From Bradyrhizobium sp. Ai1a-2 (GTDB taxonomy: Bacteria; Pseudomonadota; Alphaproteobacteria; Rhizobiales; Xanthobacteraceae): a stretch of DNA of 64,000 bases. This document shows, in pieces, positions 45,203 through 53,487 of this stretch. The translations under genes and the position numbers were made by a program. The DNA lies in the NCBI RefSeq assembly GCF_000426245.1, contig NZ_AUEZ01000019.1, positions 1-64,000 of the forward strand. Direction: 5' to 3'. The number at the start of each line of letters is the position of its first letter. The stretch's first letter is position 1. Below the pieces are notes generated by a model. That model saw nothing but the letters and a program-made list of their open reading frames with translations, had not been told where the DNA came from and made no database searches.

Positions 45203-45446
45203 GATTCAAATTTCAAACAGCATGAGGATGTGAGTTCGCATTCTCGCGGCGCGTTGCGTCCGAGCTTTGCGTTCGTTTCACCCTCCTCCATAACAGAGGG
45301 CGCAGGGAAAGCCGGGTGCTGGTTGCACCCGTGGGTCCCGTGCAACAAAAAGCACGGGGGTAGGACCACAGGTTCAACCGGAGCATTCCGGCTTTCCCTG
45401 CGCGATGGTTTTACGGCTTACTTCGTGCTCTCCCCGGTGACCGGGC
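45203..45446 (+). repeat. Dispersed repeat, copy B (full length)
   Basis: Near-identical over about 240 bases to 201-436 but inverted. It carries the same landmarks (GATTCAAATTTCAAACAGC, GGTAGGACCACAGGTTCAAC, CTCCCCGGTGACCGGG). The element continues to about 45640 with a stretch absent from copy A, so this is probably the more complete copy. Two copies of TGATTTGCCCG follow at about 45650 and 45709. Reading frames on it overlap on both strands, and I treat the element as non-coding. Confidence 0.82.
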
Positions 45447-45753
45447 TTTCTTGCCACCGTCGCCCTTGGGGATGTTTCCATCCCCCAGGACTTAGCGCCA
45501 GCGTCGGGGCGCCAGGACCACACGACTTCGCCGTCCGTGATGCGCGTGCTCGTCAGTCACACACTTCACGTCCACCGCATCTCACCGCAACGTTCGTGAC
45601 GATCGCGAGCCGCCCCTCATCCGCCGTGAGACGCGCGGAGTTAAATCACTGATTTGCCCGACGACGGAAGCGGAATGTTTTTTGTGCGAGGGGTGGACAG
45701 ACTTTTGGTGATTTGCCCGTCGGGTTGATTTGTCGCACCCAAATCAACCACAT

Positions 45754-45831
45754 CGTCATTGCGAGCGGAGCGAAGCAATCCATAGCGCCACGCGTGGAGA
45801 GGTGGATTGCTTCGCTCCGCTCGCAATGACG
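45754..45831. repeat. Palindromic repeat, family B copy 3
   Basis: CGTCATTGCGAGCGGAGCG and CGCTCGCAATGACGG arms around an internal GCAATCCATAGCG / GGTGGATTGCTTC spacer. It lies within the repeat cluster. Confidence 0.85.
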
Positions 45832-45844
45832 GAAAGACCTCGTG

Positions 45845-45926
45845 AGGTGGGTTAGCGAAGCGTAACCCACCGTCGTCTTCGCGAGTGAAACAGAAGTGGT
45901 GGGTTACGCTTCGCTAACCCACCCTA
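45845..45926. repeat. Palindromic repeat, diverged family A relative
   Basis: GGTGGGTTAGCGAAGCGTA and its complement flank a spacer of about 25 bases. The layout matches family A, but the arm sequence is changed to a GTGGGTTAG form. It ends just before tarD. Confidence 0.75.
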
Positions 45927-45930
45927 CTTC

Positions 45931-47100
45931 CTAAGCGGCCAGCGCTTTCATCTCCTTGTAGAGATCGCTCTTGCCTTCGAAGCCGATGCCCGGAAGGTCG
46001 GGCATGGTGATGTGGCCATTTTCGACGCGCACGCCGTCGGGGAAGCCGCCATAGGGCTGGAACAAGTCGGGATAGCTCTCATTGCCGCCGAGGCCGAGGC
46101 CGGCGGCGATGTTCAGCGACATCTGGTGGCCGCCATGCGGGATGCAGCGGCTTGGCGACCAGCCGTGGGTCTTCAGCACTTGCAGCGTGCGCTGATATTC
46201 GCAGAGGCCATAGGACAGCGCGCAGTCGAACTGCAGCCAGTCACGATCCGGCCGCATGCCGCCGTAGCGGATGAGATTGCGCGCATCCTGATGGCTGAAC
46301 AGGTTCTCACCGGTCGCCATCGGCGCCGGATAGAATTCCGCGAGCGCCGCCTGCAGCGCGAAGTCGAGAGGATCGCCGGCTTCCTCGTACCAGAATAGCG
46401 GATAGTCGCGCAGCATCTTGGCGTAGGCGATCGCGGTCTCCAGATCGAAGCGGCCGTTGGCGTCGACCGCGAGCTGCGCGTCCTTGCCGATCTCCTTCAG
46501 CACGGCCTCGATCCGTTCGCTGTCTTCAGAAATCGGCGCGCCGCCGATCTTCATCTTCACGACATTGTAGCCGCGGTCGAGATAGCCGCGCATCTCCGCG
46601 CGCAGCGCGGACAGATCCTTGCCGGGATAGTAATAGCCGCCGGCGGCATAGACGAAGACATGCGGATTGGCCCTGACGCCATGCCGCTCCGCGAGCAGGC
46701 GAAACAGCGGCCTGTTCGCGATCTTCGCAACCGCGTCCCACACCGCCATGTCGATGGTGCCGACCGCAACCGACCGTTCGCCGTGGCCGCCGGGCTTCTC
46801 GTTCGACATCATGGTCGACCAGACCTTGTCCGGATCGAGATTGTCGCCGCTCGCGTCAACCAACGTTTTCGGATCGGCCTCGAGCAGCCGTGGCGCGAAG
46901 CGCTCGCGGATCAGACCGCCCTGCCCGTAGCGGCCGTTGGAGTTGAAGCCGTAGCCGACCACGCGCTTGCCGTCGCGCACGACGTCGGTGACGACGGCAA
47001 CCAGGCTCGTCGTCATCTTGGTGAAATCGATATAGGCGTTGCGGATCGGCGAGGAGATCGGTTTGGTCACCTCGCGGATGTCGATGATGCGGACGAACAT
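45931..47100 (-). CDS. tarD: D-tartrate dehydratase
   Basis: A 389-residue enolase-superfamily enzyme. The catalytic positions fall at Lys182 and Lys184 (VKMKIGG), Asp213 (VDANG), Glu239 (YEEAGD), Glu265 (ATGEN) and His322 (CIPHGGH). As I recall, these are exactly the residues described for the Bradyrhizobium japonicum D-tartrate dehydratase, which removes water from D-tartrate to give oxaloacetate. The length also matches. It follows the DUF3297 gene with a family B repeat in between. A transporter for tartrate was not seen next to it. Confidence 0.92.
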   Translation of the reverse strand: MFVRIIDIREVTKPISSPIRNAYIDFTKMTTSLVAVVTDVVRDGKRVVGYGFNSNGRYGQGGLIRERFAPRLLEADPKTLVDASGDNLDPDKVWSTMMSNEKPGGHGERSVAVGTIDMAVWDAVAKIANRPLFRLLAERHGVRANPHVFVYAAGGYYYPGKDLSALRAEMRGYLDRGYNVVKMKIGGAPISEDSERIEAVLKEIGKDAQLAVDANGRFDLETAIAYAKMLRDYPLFWYEEAGDPLDFALQAALAEFYPAPMATGENLFSHQDARNLIRYGGMRPDRDWLQFDCALSYGLCEYQRTLQVLKTHGWSPSRCIPHGGHQMSLNIAAGLGLGGNESYPDLFQPYGGFPDGVRVENGHITMPDLPGIGFEGKSDLYKEMKALAA

Positions 47101-47136
47101 GTTTCTTTGGCCTTGGAGAGTGGGGGTTTTCTACAC

Positions 47137-47220
47137 CGTCATTGCGAGCGAAGCGCGGCAATCCATTTCACCGCTTGTGGAGACATGGATTGCTTCGTCG
47201 CTTCGCTCCTCGCAATGACG
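47137..47220. repeat. Palindromic repeat, family B copy 4
   Basis: CCGTCATTGCGAGCGAAGCG and CGCTTCGCTCCTCGCAATGACG-type arms (in parts) face each other. It lies between tarD and the DUF3297 gene. Confidence 0.86.
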
Positions 47221-47237
47221 GCTGAGAGCTGTTGGCG

Positions 47238-47501
47238 CTACTTCTTATCGCGGAAATACGGCTCAACCGGGCCGTGGACCTTGATGGTCAGCGGATTGCC
47301 GTAGCGGTCCTTGGCATTGCCGGCGGTGACGCGCACCCAGCCTTCGCTGACGCAATACTCCTCGACATTGGTCTTTTCGACGCCCTTGAAGCGGATGCCG
47401 ACATCGCGCGCCAGGACATCCGCGTTGTAGTACGGGCTGTTCGGATCGACCGACAGGCGGTCCGGCAGTTCATCATGGGTGGGTTCGTTGTTCTCGCTCA
47501 T
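47238..47501 (-). CDS. DUF3297 family protein
   Basis: An 87-residue protein. The region ELPDRLSVDPNSPYYNADVL and the later CVSEGWVRVTAGNAKDRYGNPL are characteristic of DUF3297, a short cytosolic family found in proteobacteria near oxidative-stress genes. Its start codon overlaps the stop of the GPx gene by four bases, so translation is coupled. Function is not established. Confidence 0.9.
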   Translation of the reverse strand: MSENNEPTHDELPDRLSVDPNSPYYNADVLARDVGIRFKGVEKTNVEEYCVSEGWVRVTAGNAKDRYGNPLTIKVHGPVEPYFRDKK

Positions 47502-47974
47502 AGCAAGGCCTCGATTGCTGTCTTCAGTCCTTCGGGCCGCGCGGTGGGTGCATGGCGCGCCACCGCCCTGCCCGATCGGTCAACCAGAAATTTGGTGAAA
47601 TTCCATTTGATCGACGGCCCGAGCAGGCCCGATTTCTCGTTCTTCAGGTAGTCGTACAGCGGATGCGCGTTCGTACCATTCACCTCGATCTTGGCGAACA
47701 TCGGGAACGTCACCGCGTAATTGGTTTCGCAGAACTCTGCGATCTGCTTTTCATCGCCCGGTTCCTGTGCACCGAACTGGTTGCAGGGAAAGCCGAGCAC
47801 CGAAAAGCCGCGTGGCGAGAGCCCCAGATAGAGTTCCTGGAGACCCTTGTATTGCGGCGTGAAGCCGCAGGCGCTGGCGGTGTTGACGATGAGCAGCACC
47901 CGCCCCTCGAACTGCTTCAGGGGAACATCCTCGCCGGCCAGCGAGCGAGCGGTGAAATCGTAGACGCTTGTCAT
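47498..47974 (-). CDS. Glutathione peroxidase family protein
   Basis: A 158-residue Cys-dependent peroxidase: Cys36 (NTASACGFTP), Gln66 (FPCNQFG) and Trp124 (KWNFTKF) make the catalytic triad. Cys replaces selenocysteine, as in most bacterial GPx; these often use thioredoxin rather than glutathione. It reduces hydrogen peroxide and lipid hydroperoxides. The ATG at 47974 is chosen because the in-frame extension lies in intergenic repeat-like sequence. It is translated just ahead of DUF3297 in one operon. Confidence 0.93.
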   Translation of the reverse strand: MTSVYDFTARSLAGEDVPLKQFEGRVLLIVNTASACGFTPQYKGLQELYLGLSPRGFSVLGFPCNQFGAQEPGDEKQIAEFCETNYAVTFPMFAKIEVNGTNAHPLYDYLKNEKSGLLGPSIKWNFTKFLVDRSGRAVARHAPTARPEGLKTAIEALL

Positions 47975-47993
47975 TCGCTTTACCTCGCCCCGC

Positions 47994-48021
47994 CCCTCTC
48001 CCCGTAAGGACGGGGAGAGGG
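47994..48021. repeat. 11-bp hairpin repeat
   Basis: CCCTCTCCCCG and CGGGGAGAGGG flank a six-base loop in the leader between the amidase and GPx genes. It resembles the hairpins at 5799-5821 and 49489-49512. Confidence 0.6.
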
Positions 48022-48071
48022 AGAAGCAGCGCCGTCGCTTCGACCTAAGACCATCATGTTCGATTCTTCGA

Positions 48072-49463
48072 TCAGCCTGCGGGATCGACGACCGCAGACG
48101 GCGTGCCGCCGGCTTCGATCGCCTCGCCCGCGGCAAGGCAGAGATCCTCGCGGTAGCGGCCCGAGACCAGTTGCACGCCGACCGGAATGCGGCCCACCAA
48201 TCCTGTGCTCACAACCAAACCGGGGAGGCCCATGAAGGGAATGGCGATCTGCGGCAGTTGCGCGTGCCAGACCCGGGTAAACGAGGCATCGTCCTTGCAA
48301 TCGAGCTGATCCGGGAACGGCAATTCGCCGGAGACCGGCATCAGCAGCACCGCGTATTGTTCGAAGAACGTCAGCCATTCGCGCGTCAATGTCGCCCGCC
48401 GGGTCAGCGCCTTGGAAAGGTCGAACGGGTGCACCTTGTCGCGGTTGCCGCGCAGGCAGGCGAGCGCGCCGGGATCGCCCTCGCGCTCGGCGGCGGCGAG
48501 CTGTGCCTCATAGCCGTCGCCGAGCCAGAGCTTGGTCTGGAGGTCGGCGGCCTCGCGCAGCGACGGCGTTGTCATGATCTCCTCGACGGTCCAGCCGGCG
48601 CGCTCGAGCCGCTTGCCGGCATCCGCGACCGCCGCCTTCACCTCCGCGACCGGATTGAGCCCGTCGGGATCGAGGCACATCGCGACGCGCTTCGGCACCG
48701 CAGGTCCTTCCAATGGTACCGGCATCCACCAGGGATCTCTGATATCGCGGGCCGACATCGCCGCGAGCGCGATGCGCAGGTCGTTGACGGTGCGCGCCAG
48801 CGGACCGGAGACCGCGCTGATCTGAGGGCCGATCGGCCGTTCCGGCAGCGCCGCGTTGAAGGCGGGGATGCGGCCCATGCTTGGCCGCAGGCCATGCACG
48901 CCGCAGGCATAGGCCGGATAGCGGATCGAGCCCGCAATATCGGTGCCATGCGCGATGTGCCCGATGCCGGCCGCGACCGCGGACCCGGCGCCGCCGGAGG
49001 AGCCGCCCGGCGTGATGCCAGGATCACGCGGGTTCTTGGTGTCGCCATGGATCAGGTTGGTGGTGAACCAGCGATAGGAGAAGGCCGGGCAATTGGTGCG
49101 GCCGAGCAGGACGGCGCCGGCTTTGCGCAAATTCTCGACCACGGGATTGTTGGCGTTCGCGACCACGTCGTGCTGCAGTTTCAACCCATTTGTGGTGGCA
49201 AACCCTTCCTGGTCGACATTGACCTTGATCGTGACGGGGACGCCGCCGAGCGCGCCGACCTCCTCGCCGCGGGCGATTGCGGCATCGATGGCGTCCGCCT
49301 GCGCCAGCACGTCCGAAGGCCTATGGTCGACCACGGCATTCAGCTTGGGATTGACCGCATCCAGCCGCGCCAGGGCAGCAGTCGCCGCCTCCCTCGCCGA
49401 TACCTTTTTCGATTTGATCAGGCCGGCCAGATCCGCGGCCGACAGGCGCCAAAGTTCTTCCAT
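48072..49463 (-). CDS. Amidase-signature family protein
   Basis: A 463-residue enzyme with the Ser-Ser-Lys triad: Lys80 (VTIKVN), Ser155 (GGSSGG) and Ser179 (GTDIAGSI). It hydrolyses amides to acid and ammonia; substrate not predicted. The ATG at 49463 gives a standard length; a longer extension runs through a hairpin repeat. It lies upstream of the GPx gene on the same strand, about 98 bases apart. Confidence 0.92.
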   Translation of the reverse strand: MEELWRLSAADLAGLIKSKKVSAREAATAALARLDAVNPKLNAVVDHRPSDVLAQADAIDAAIARGEEVGALGGVPVTIKVNVDQEGFATTNGLKLQHDVVANANNPVVENLRKAGAVLLGRTNCPAFSYRWFTTNLIHGDTKNPRDPGITPGGSSGGAGSAVAAGIGHIAHGTDIAGSIRYPAYACGVHGLRPSMGRIPAFNAALPERPIGPQISAVSGPLARTVNDLRIALAAMSARDIRDPWWMPVPLEGPAVPKRVAMCLDPDGLNPVAEVKAAVADAGKRLERAGWTVEEIMTTPSLREAADLQTKLWLGDGYEAQLAAAEREGDPGALACLRGNRDKVHPFDLSKALTRRATLTREWLTFFEQYAVLLMPVSGELPFPDQLDCKDDASFTRVWHAQLPQIAIPFMGLPGLVVSTGLVGRIPVGVQLVSGRYREDLCLAAGEAIEAGGTPSAVVDPAG

Positions 49464-49488
49464 TGCCAACTCCGTTGCGACCTCCGCT

Positions 49489-49512
49489 CCCTCTCCCGCT
49501 TGCGGGAGAGGG
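49489..49512. repeat. Hairpin repeat
   Basis: CCCTCTCCCGC pairs with GCGGGAGAGGG around a two-base loop. A second, degenerate CCCCCAC / GTAGCG-containing stretch follows at 49545-49610. It is upstream of the amidase gene. Confidence 0.6.
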
Positions 49513-49686
49513 CTGGGGTGAGGGTGTCTCCACGACGGGACTATCTGTGGGGAGAGAGCCCCCACCCGGCGCTACGCGCCGACCTCCCCCGCAAGCGGGA
49601 AAGGTGAAGAGCCGCGCCGATCAACCCTACTGCATCATGCTATAGCGTCGCACGCAGATCATGACCAGCGCCAGAGCGCCTCAATC

Positions 49687-50256
49687 CTAGCGGTAGCGGG
49701 CGATGTAATAGGCAAGGTCGGCGATTTGCTCTTTGGTCACCGGCTGCATCACGTCGGCCATGGTGCCGTCATAGCCGTGGCGGCTGTTGTCCTTGTACTC
49801 GCTGAGCGTCTTGTTGAGATAGTCCTCGCGCTGGTTGGCGATGCGCGGGACGTTGTCGTTGCCGGAGAAATCCGGCCTGTGGCAGTTGTTGCAGAGATAT
49901 TGATGCGCGAGCGCCTGGCCGCGCGCCATGCGGGCGGAATCGCCGGCATCCGCCGGCGGCGCCGGCTTCGGCAGCGTGGCGATGAAATCGGAAAAGGTGC
50001 GGAGGTCGTCGTCCGACAGATCCTTTGCCATCTCGTTCATGGTGTCGAACGCGCGCAGCTTCTCGCGGAACATGAAGAGCTGGATCAACGCGTAAGGCGC
50101 CTGCTGGGCGCCAAGCGAAGGCGTGTTCTCGGTCTCCGACATGCCGCGCTCGCCATGGCAGGCAAGACAGGGCGCGGCGCGCTCCTGGATGGTCGCGGCA
50201 CCGGCGGCGAAGGTGATGGATGCGAGCGCCAAGGCGATCACTATTGCTTTGTGCAT
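49687..50256 (-). CDS. Di-haem c-type cytochrome
   Basis: A 189-residue exported cytochrome c with a signal peptide (about 1-22) and two haem sites: Cys30-Cys33-His34 (CLACH) and Cys122-Cys125-His126 (CNNCH). The size and spacing resemble cytochrome c4-type di-haem proteins. The PQQ sugar dehydrogenase gene lies immediately upstream (115 bases, with a family B repeat between), so this cytochrome is a likely electron acceptor for it. AGGAAGAG precedes the ATG. Confidence 0.92.
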   Translation of the reverse strand: MHKAIVIALALASITFAAGAATIQERAAPCLACHGERGMSETENTPSLGAQQAPYALIQLFMFREKLRAFDTMNEMAKDLSDDDLRTFSDFIATLPKPAPPADAGDSARMARGQALAHQYLCNNCHRPDFSGNDNVPRIANQREDYLNKTLSEYKDNSRHGYDGTMADVMQPVTKEQIADLAYYIARYR

Positions 50257-50272
50257 GCTCTTCCTCGCGCTG

Positions 50273-50357
50273 TCGTCATTGCGAGGAGCGAAGCGACGAA
50301 GCAATCCATGCCTCCGCAAGTGGAGGAATGGATTGCTTCGCTTCGCTCGCAATGACG
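50273..50357. repeat. Palindromic repeat, family B copy 5
   Basis: TCGTCATTGCGAGGAGCG and GCTTCGCTCGCAATGACG arms with internal AATCCATGCC / GGAATGGATT pair. It separates the dehydrogenase and cytochrome genes. Confidence 0.86.
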
Positions 50358-50370
50358 GAGAGAGTACGAC

Positions 50371-51645
50371 CTACTGCCCCGCAACCTTCTGCTTGCCGTA
50401 GCTGATGCGGTAGACGGCGCCGTTCCAGTCGTCGGAGACGAGCAGCGAACCGTCCTTCAGTTGCATCACGTCGACGGGACGGCCGACATATTTGTTGTCC
50501 TCGAGGAAGCCGGTGAGGAACGGCTCGACCGACTTCACCTTGCCGTCCTTGTCGAGCTTGACCACGGCGACGTCACCGCCCTGCTTCTTCGACTTGTTCC
50601 AGGAGCCGTGGCGCGCGACGAAGATCGCGTTCTTGTAGGTCTTCGGGAACATGTTGCCGGTGTAGAAGCGCATGCCGAGCGCGGCGGTGTGCGGGCCCAT
50701 CAGGCCGACCGGCGGGGTGTAGTCGCTACAGGATTTGCCCCAGCCGAGCTCCTGGTCGATGATGTTGCCCTGGTAGCAGAACGGCGCGCCGAAATCCTCG
50801 CCGGCCTTGGTCACGCGGTTGAGCTCATCCTCCGGCACCGTCTCCGACAGCCAGTCGCGGCCGTTGTCGGTGAAGTAGAGGTTCTTGGTCTCCGGATTCC
50901 AGTCGAAGCCGACCGTGTTGCGCACGCCGACCGCATAGACTTCAGCGCCCGAGCCATCGAGATTGATGCGCCGGATCTGGCCATGCGCATCGTCATGCAG
51001 CACGTTGTTGCCGGGCTGGCCGACCGGGACATAGAGCTTGTTGTCCGGGCCGATGGCGATGAACTTCCAGCCATGGGCCTCGTCCTTCGGGAGATTGTCG
51101 TAGATCACCGTCGGCTTCGGCGCATTGTCGATAACGTCGTCGATCTTCTCGATCTTGGAGACCTTCGAGAGTTCCGCGATGTAGAGCGTGCCGTCCTTGA
51201 AGGCGACGCCGTTCGGGCGGTAGAGGCCTGAGGCGATCACCTTCACCTGCCGTTTGCCGTCCTTGTTGACGATGCCGTAGACCTTGTCGACCAGGCGGCT
51301 GCCGACGAACACCGTGCCCTTGTCGCTCTGCGCCAGCGAGCGCGCATTCGCCATGCCGGCGGCGTAAACCTCGACGTTGAAGCCGGCCGGCACCTTGAGC
51401 TTGGCGAGGGGCAATTTGTCGGGCGCGGCCGCAAGCGGCGGCGGCGCGACCGGGGCAAGCTTGGCAGCCGCCTCGTTGTCAGGCCGCCCGATCAGGGGCG
51501 AGCCTGGCGGCAGCGGCTGCGCCGCGGCGGGTGCTGCGTCTGCCGCGGGCGGATTGGCGGGCTGCTGGGCATGGGCGGCGAGCGTGAATGCGCCAACGAG
51601 GGCGCCGGCCAAAACAAGGCCGCGCGGCATGGTCAAGTTGTTCAT
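50371..51645 (-). CDS. PQQ-dependent aldose/sorbosone dehydrogenase
   Basis: A 424-residue exported enzyme: signal peptide (about 1-26), a Pro/Ala-rich segment (about 27-80), then a six-bladed propeller of the soluble glucose dehydrogenase/sorbosone dehydrogenase type. RPNGVAFKDGTLYIAE, GWKFIAIGPDNKLYVPVG and VGFDWNPETKNLYFTDNG match the PQQ- and Ca-binding blades. It would oxidise sugars in the periplasm using PQQ, with the cytochrome encoded downstream as acceptor. The pqq operon starts about 700 bases away on the other strand. Confidence 0.9.
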   Translation of the reverse strand: MNNLTMPRGLVLAGALVGAFTLAAHAQQPANPPAADAAPAAAQPLPPGSPLIGRPDNEAAAKLAPVAPPPLAAAPDKLPLAKLKVPAGFNVEVYAAGMANARSLAQSDKGTVFVGSRLVDKVYGIVNKDGKRQVKVIASGLYRPNGVAFKDGTLYIAELSKVSKIEKIDDVIDNAPKPTVIYDNLPKDEAHGWKFIAIGPDNKLYVPVGQPGNNVLHDDAHGQIRRINLDGSGAEVYAVGVRNTVGFDWNPETKNLYFTDNGRDWLSETVPEDELNRVTKAGEDFGAPFCYQGNIIDQELGWGKSCSDYTPPVGLMGPHTAALGMRFYTGNMFPKTYKNAIFVARHGSWNKSKKQGGDVAVVKLDKDGKVKSVEPFLTGFLEDNKYVGRPVDVMQLKDGSLLVSDDWNGAVYRISYGKQKVAGQ

Positions 51646-51822
51646 TGTGGTGGTTCTCCCCAGATGCGAAAGCCTGTTGGTCCTCGCATGCGCAGCGCCC
51701 TGCGCATGCCGGCGTGGCTTCGTGATTGGCAGTTTCCAACATTCATTCGCGGATGCGCAATCCGGAAGATGGTCGGAATCGTGGCGGGAAAGCGATTTAC
51801 CGCAGAACGACCGCGCAGACCT

Positions 51823-52083
51823 TCAATGTTTCGTGACCGAACCTGGATCCGGCAAACCGATGATCGCCTCGGAGAATGGAAATTCGAGCACGATATCGCC
51901 CTCGTCGTCGGTCACCTCGATGACCGCATTCAAAAGCGTGGCGTCGGCGCCTTCCGTCCGCAACAGTTCCCGAATCATCGCGCGTGCCATCTCCCAGGCG
52001 CGATCGGGATCCCGCAGGATTTCACCTTCGGGGTCGGAGATCAGCTCATCGCCGATACGGGTGTTGAAGAAATAGCGCGGCAT
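51823..52083 (-). CDS. DUF6894-type small protein
   Basis: An 86-residue protein starting MPRYFFNTRIGDELISD, a pattern typical of short proteins annotated as DUF6894 in rhizobia. The rest is acidic with a helix (RAWEMARAMIRELL) and ends in a negatively charged sequence. The nearest GGAG is 12 bases before the ATG, so the start is moderately supported. It is divergent from pqqA. Function unknown. Confidence 0.78.
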   Translation of the reverse strand: MPRYFFNTRIGDELISDPEGEILRDPDRAWEMARAMIRELLRTEGADATLLNAVIEVTDDEGDIVLEFPFSEAIIGLPDPGSVTKH

Positions 52084-52341
52084 CGGCGGCAGACACTCCG
52101 GTTGAGACCCCTTGCGGTGGAAGCCCCCTCTCAAACCCAGAATTGCTACTGATCGCAATGCGAACAATAACGAAACGTGCGATTTGATTTGCGGCTCTCG
52201 CACAACTGCGTGAATTCCCTGGTGCGACGCAGCATGACTGATGCAGCGCAGCACGTCAAAATTTAACTGGCGAACTTTTTCGCCCGCATTACTTTGTCGA
52301 GTAGGGCGGAATACGTCCCGGTTTCAATTAAGGAGGGCTCA

Positions 52342-52422
52342 ATGGCCTGGAAAGCACCAAAGATCGTCGAAGTTTCCGTGGGCATGGAAATCAACATGTA
52401 TATGTGCGCGACCCGCAAGTAA
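52342..52422 (+). CDS. pqqA: PQQ precursor peptide
   Basis: A 26-residue peptide with Glu16 and Tyr20 in the canonical EINMY segment. PqqE links the Glu and Tyr side chains to start PQQ synthesis. AAGGAGG lies a few bases before the ATG, giving strong translation. A terminator-like hairpin lies between this gene and pqqB, which would let pqqA be made in excess. It is the start of the pqqABCDE-pip operon. Confidence 0.96.
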   Translation: MAWKAPKIVEVSVGMEINMYMCATRK

Positions 52423-52463
52423 GCGGACGCGACAGCCAAATCCTCTCACCTAAGCTGGACTTG

Positions 52464-52506
52464 CGGGCGTCCGACCTTCCCCAAAAGGGATGGATGTTGA
52501 CGCCCG
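52464..52506 (+). promoter_or_regulatory. Hairpin between pqqA and pqqB
   Basis: CGGGCGTC (52464-52471) pairs with GACGCCCG (52499-52506), with a smaller inner stem (CCCC/GGGG-type), and T-rich sequence follows (TCTATTTTGTTGTG). It may act as a partial terminator that lowers expression of downstream genes relative to pqqA, or protect the pqqA message end. Confidence 0.65.
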
Positions 52507-52557
52507 GGTCTATTTTGTTGTGTCCCTGTCTATCGGGTTTTCGCCAGGAGACGGATC

Positions 52558-53487
52558 ATGCTTCGCGTCGTCGTCCTCGGCGCGGCGGCCGGTGGTGGTA
52601 TTCCGCAGTGGAACTGCGGCTGCCCGGTTTGCATCAAGGCAAGAGGCGAAGCGCCGGAACTGCAGAGCACCCAGGCCTCGATCGCGGTCAGCGCTGACGG
52701 CGCGCATTGGTTCCTGATCAACGCCTCGCCGGACCTGCGCCAGCAAGTGATTGCTGCGCCGCAATTGCACCCCAGGCGTGGCGAGCTTCGCCACAGTCCG
52801 ATCGCGGGCGTCATCCTCACCAACGGTGAGATCGACGCGATCGCGGGACTATTGTCGATGCGCGAGGGCTCGCCGTTCACGATCTACGCGCACCAGCGGG
52901 TGCTCGCGATCCTGAAGTCCAACAGCGTCTTCGACGTGCTGAGCGAGAAGAACGTGAAGCGCCGGCCGATCGAGGTGGACCGCGCCTTCGAGCCCGCTTT
53001 GCCCGACGGCTCGCCTTCCGGGCTCGACGTGCTGCCGTTCGAGGTTCCCGGCAAGGGCGCGTGGTATCTCGAGGGCAAGGCGCATCCGGCCGGCAGTGAC
53101 GGCGCAGGCGATACGCTGGGCTTACGCATTGCGGAAAAGGCCAGCGGCAAATATTTCTACTTCCTCGCCGCCTGCGCGCGCGTGACCGACGATTTGAAAT
53201 CTCGGCTTGCAGGTGCGCCGCTGGTGTTCTTCGATGGCACGGTGTGGCGCGACGACGAGTTGATCGCGGCGGGACTCGGCAACAAGACCGGTCAGGGGAT
53301 GGGACATATTTCGATGTCAGGCGGCCATGGCGCGATCGAGAGCCTTTCGGAGCTTGATATCGGCCGAAAACTGTTCCTGCATATCAACAACTCCAACCCG
53401 GCCCTGTTGAAAGGTTCGCCCGAGCGGAAGGCCGCAGAGCGGGCCGGCTGGCAAATCCCCGCCGATGGAACGGAGATTGAACTTTGA
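52558..53487 (+). CDS. pqqB: PQQ biosynthesis protein PqqB
   Basis: A 309-residue metallo-beta-lactamase-fold protein with the PqqB hallmarks: AAAGGGIPQWNCGCPVC with Cys20, Cys22 and Cys25, and MGHISMSGGHGAIESLS late in the protein. It hydroxylates the tyrosine-derived ring using iron, as shown in other bacteria. The start ATG has CAGGAGAC upstream. pqqC overlaps its stop codon. Confidence 0.96.
   Translation: MLRVVVLGAAAGGGIPQWNCGCPVCIKARGEAPELQSTQASIAVSADGAHWFLINASPDLRQQVIAAPQLHPRRGELRHSPIAGVILTNGEIDAIAGLLSMREGSPFTIYAHQRVLAILKSNSVFDVLSEKNVKRRPIEVDRAFEPALPDGSPSGLDVLPFEVPGKGAWYLEGKAHPAGSDGAGDTLGLRIAEKASGKYFYFLAACARVTDDLKSRLAGAPLVFFDGTVWRDDELIAAGLGNKTGQGMGHISMSGGHGAIESLSELDIGRKLFLHINNSNPALLKGSPERKAAERAGWQIPADGTEIEL

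Noticed and set aside
45080..45652. Long open frame on the plus strand inside the second repeat
   Set aside because: Same dispersed element as above; the coding reading is not supported by a ribosome site or recognisable domain.
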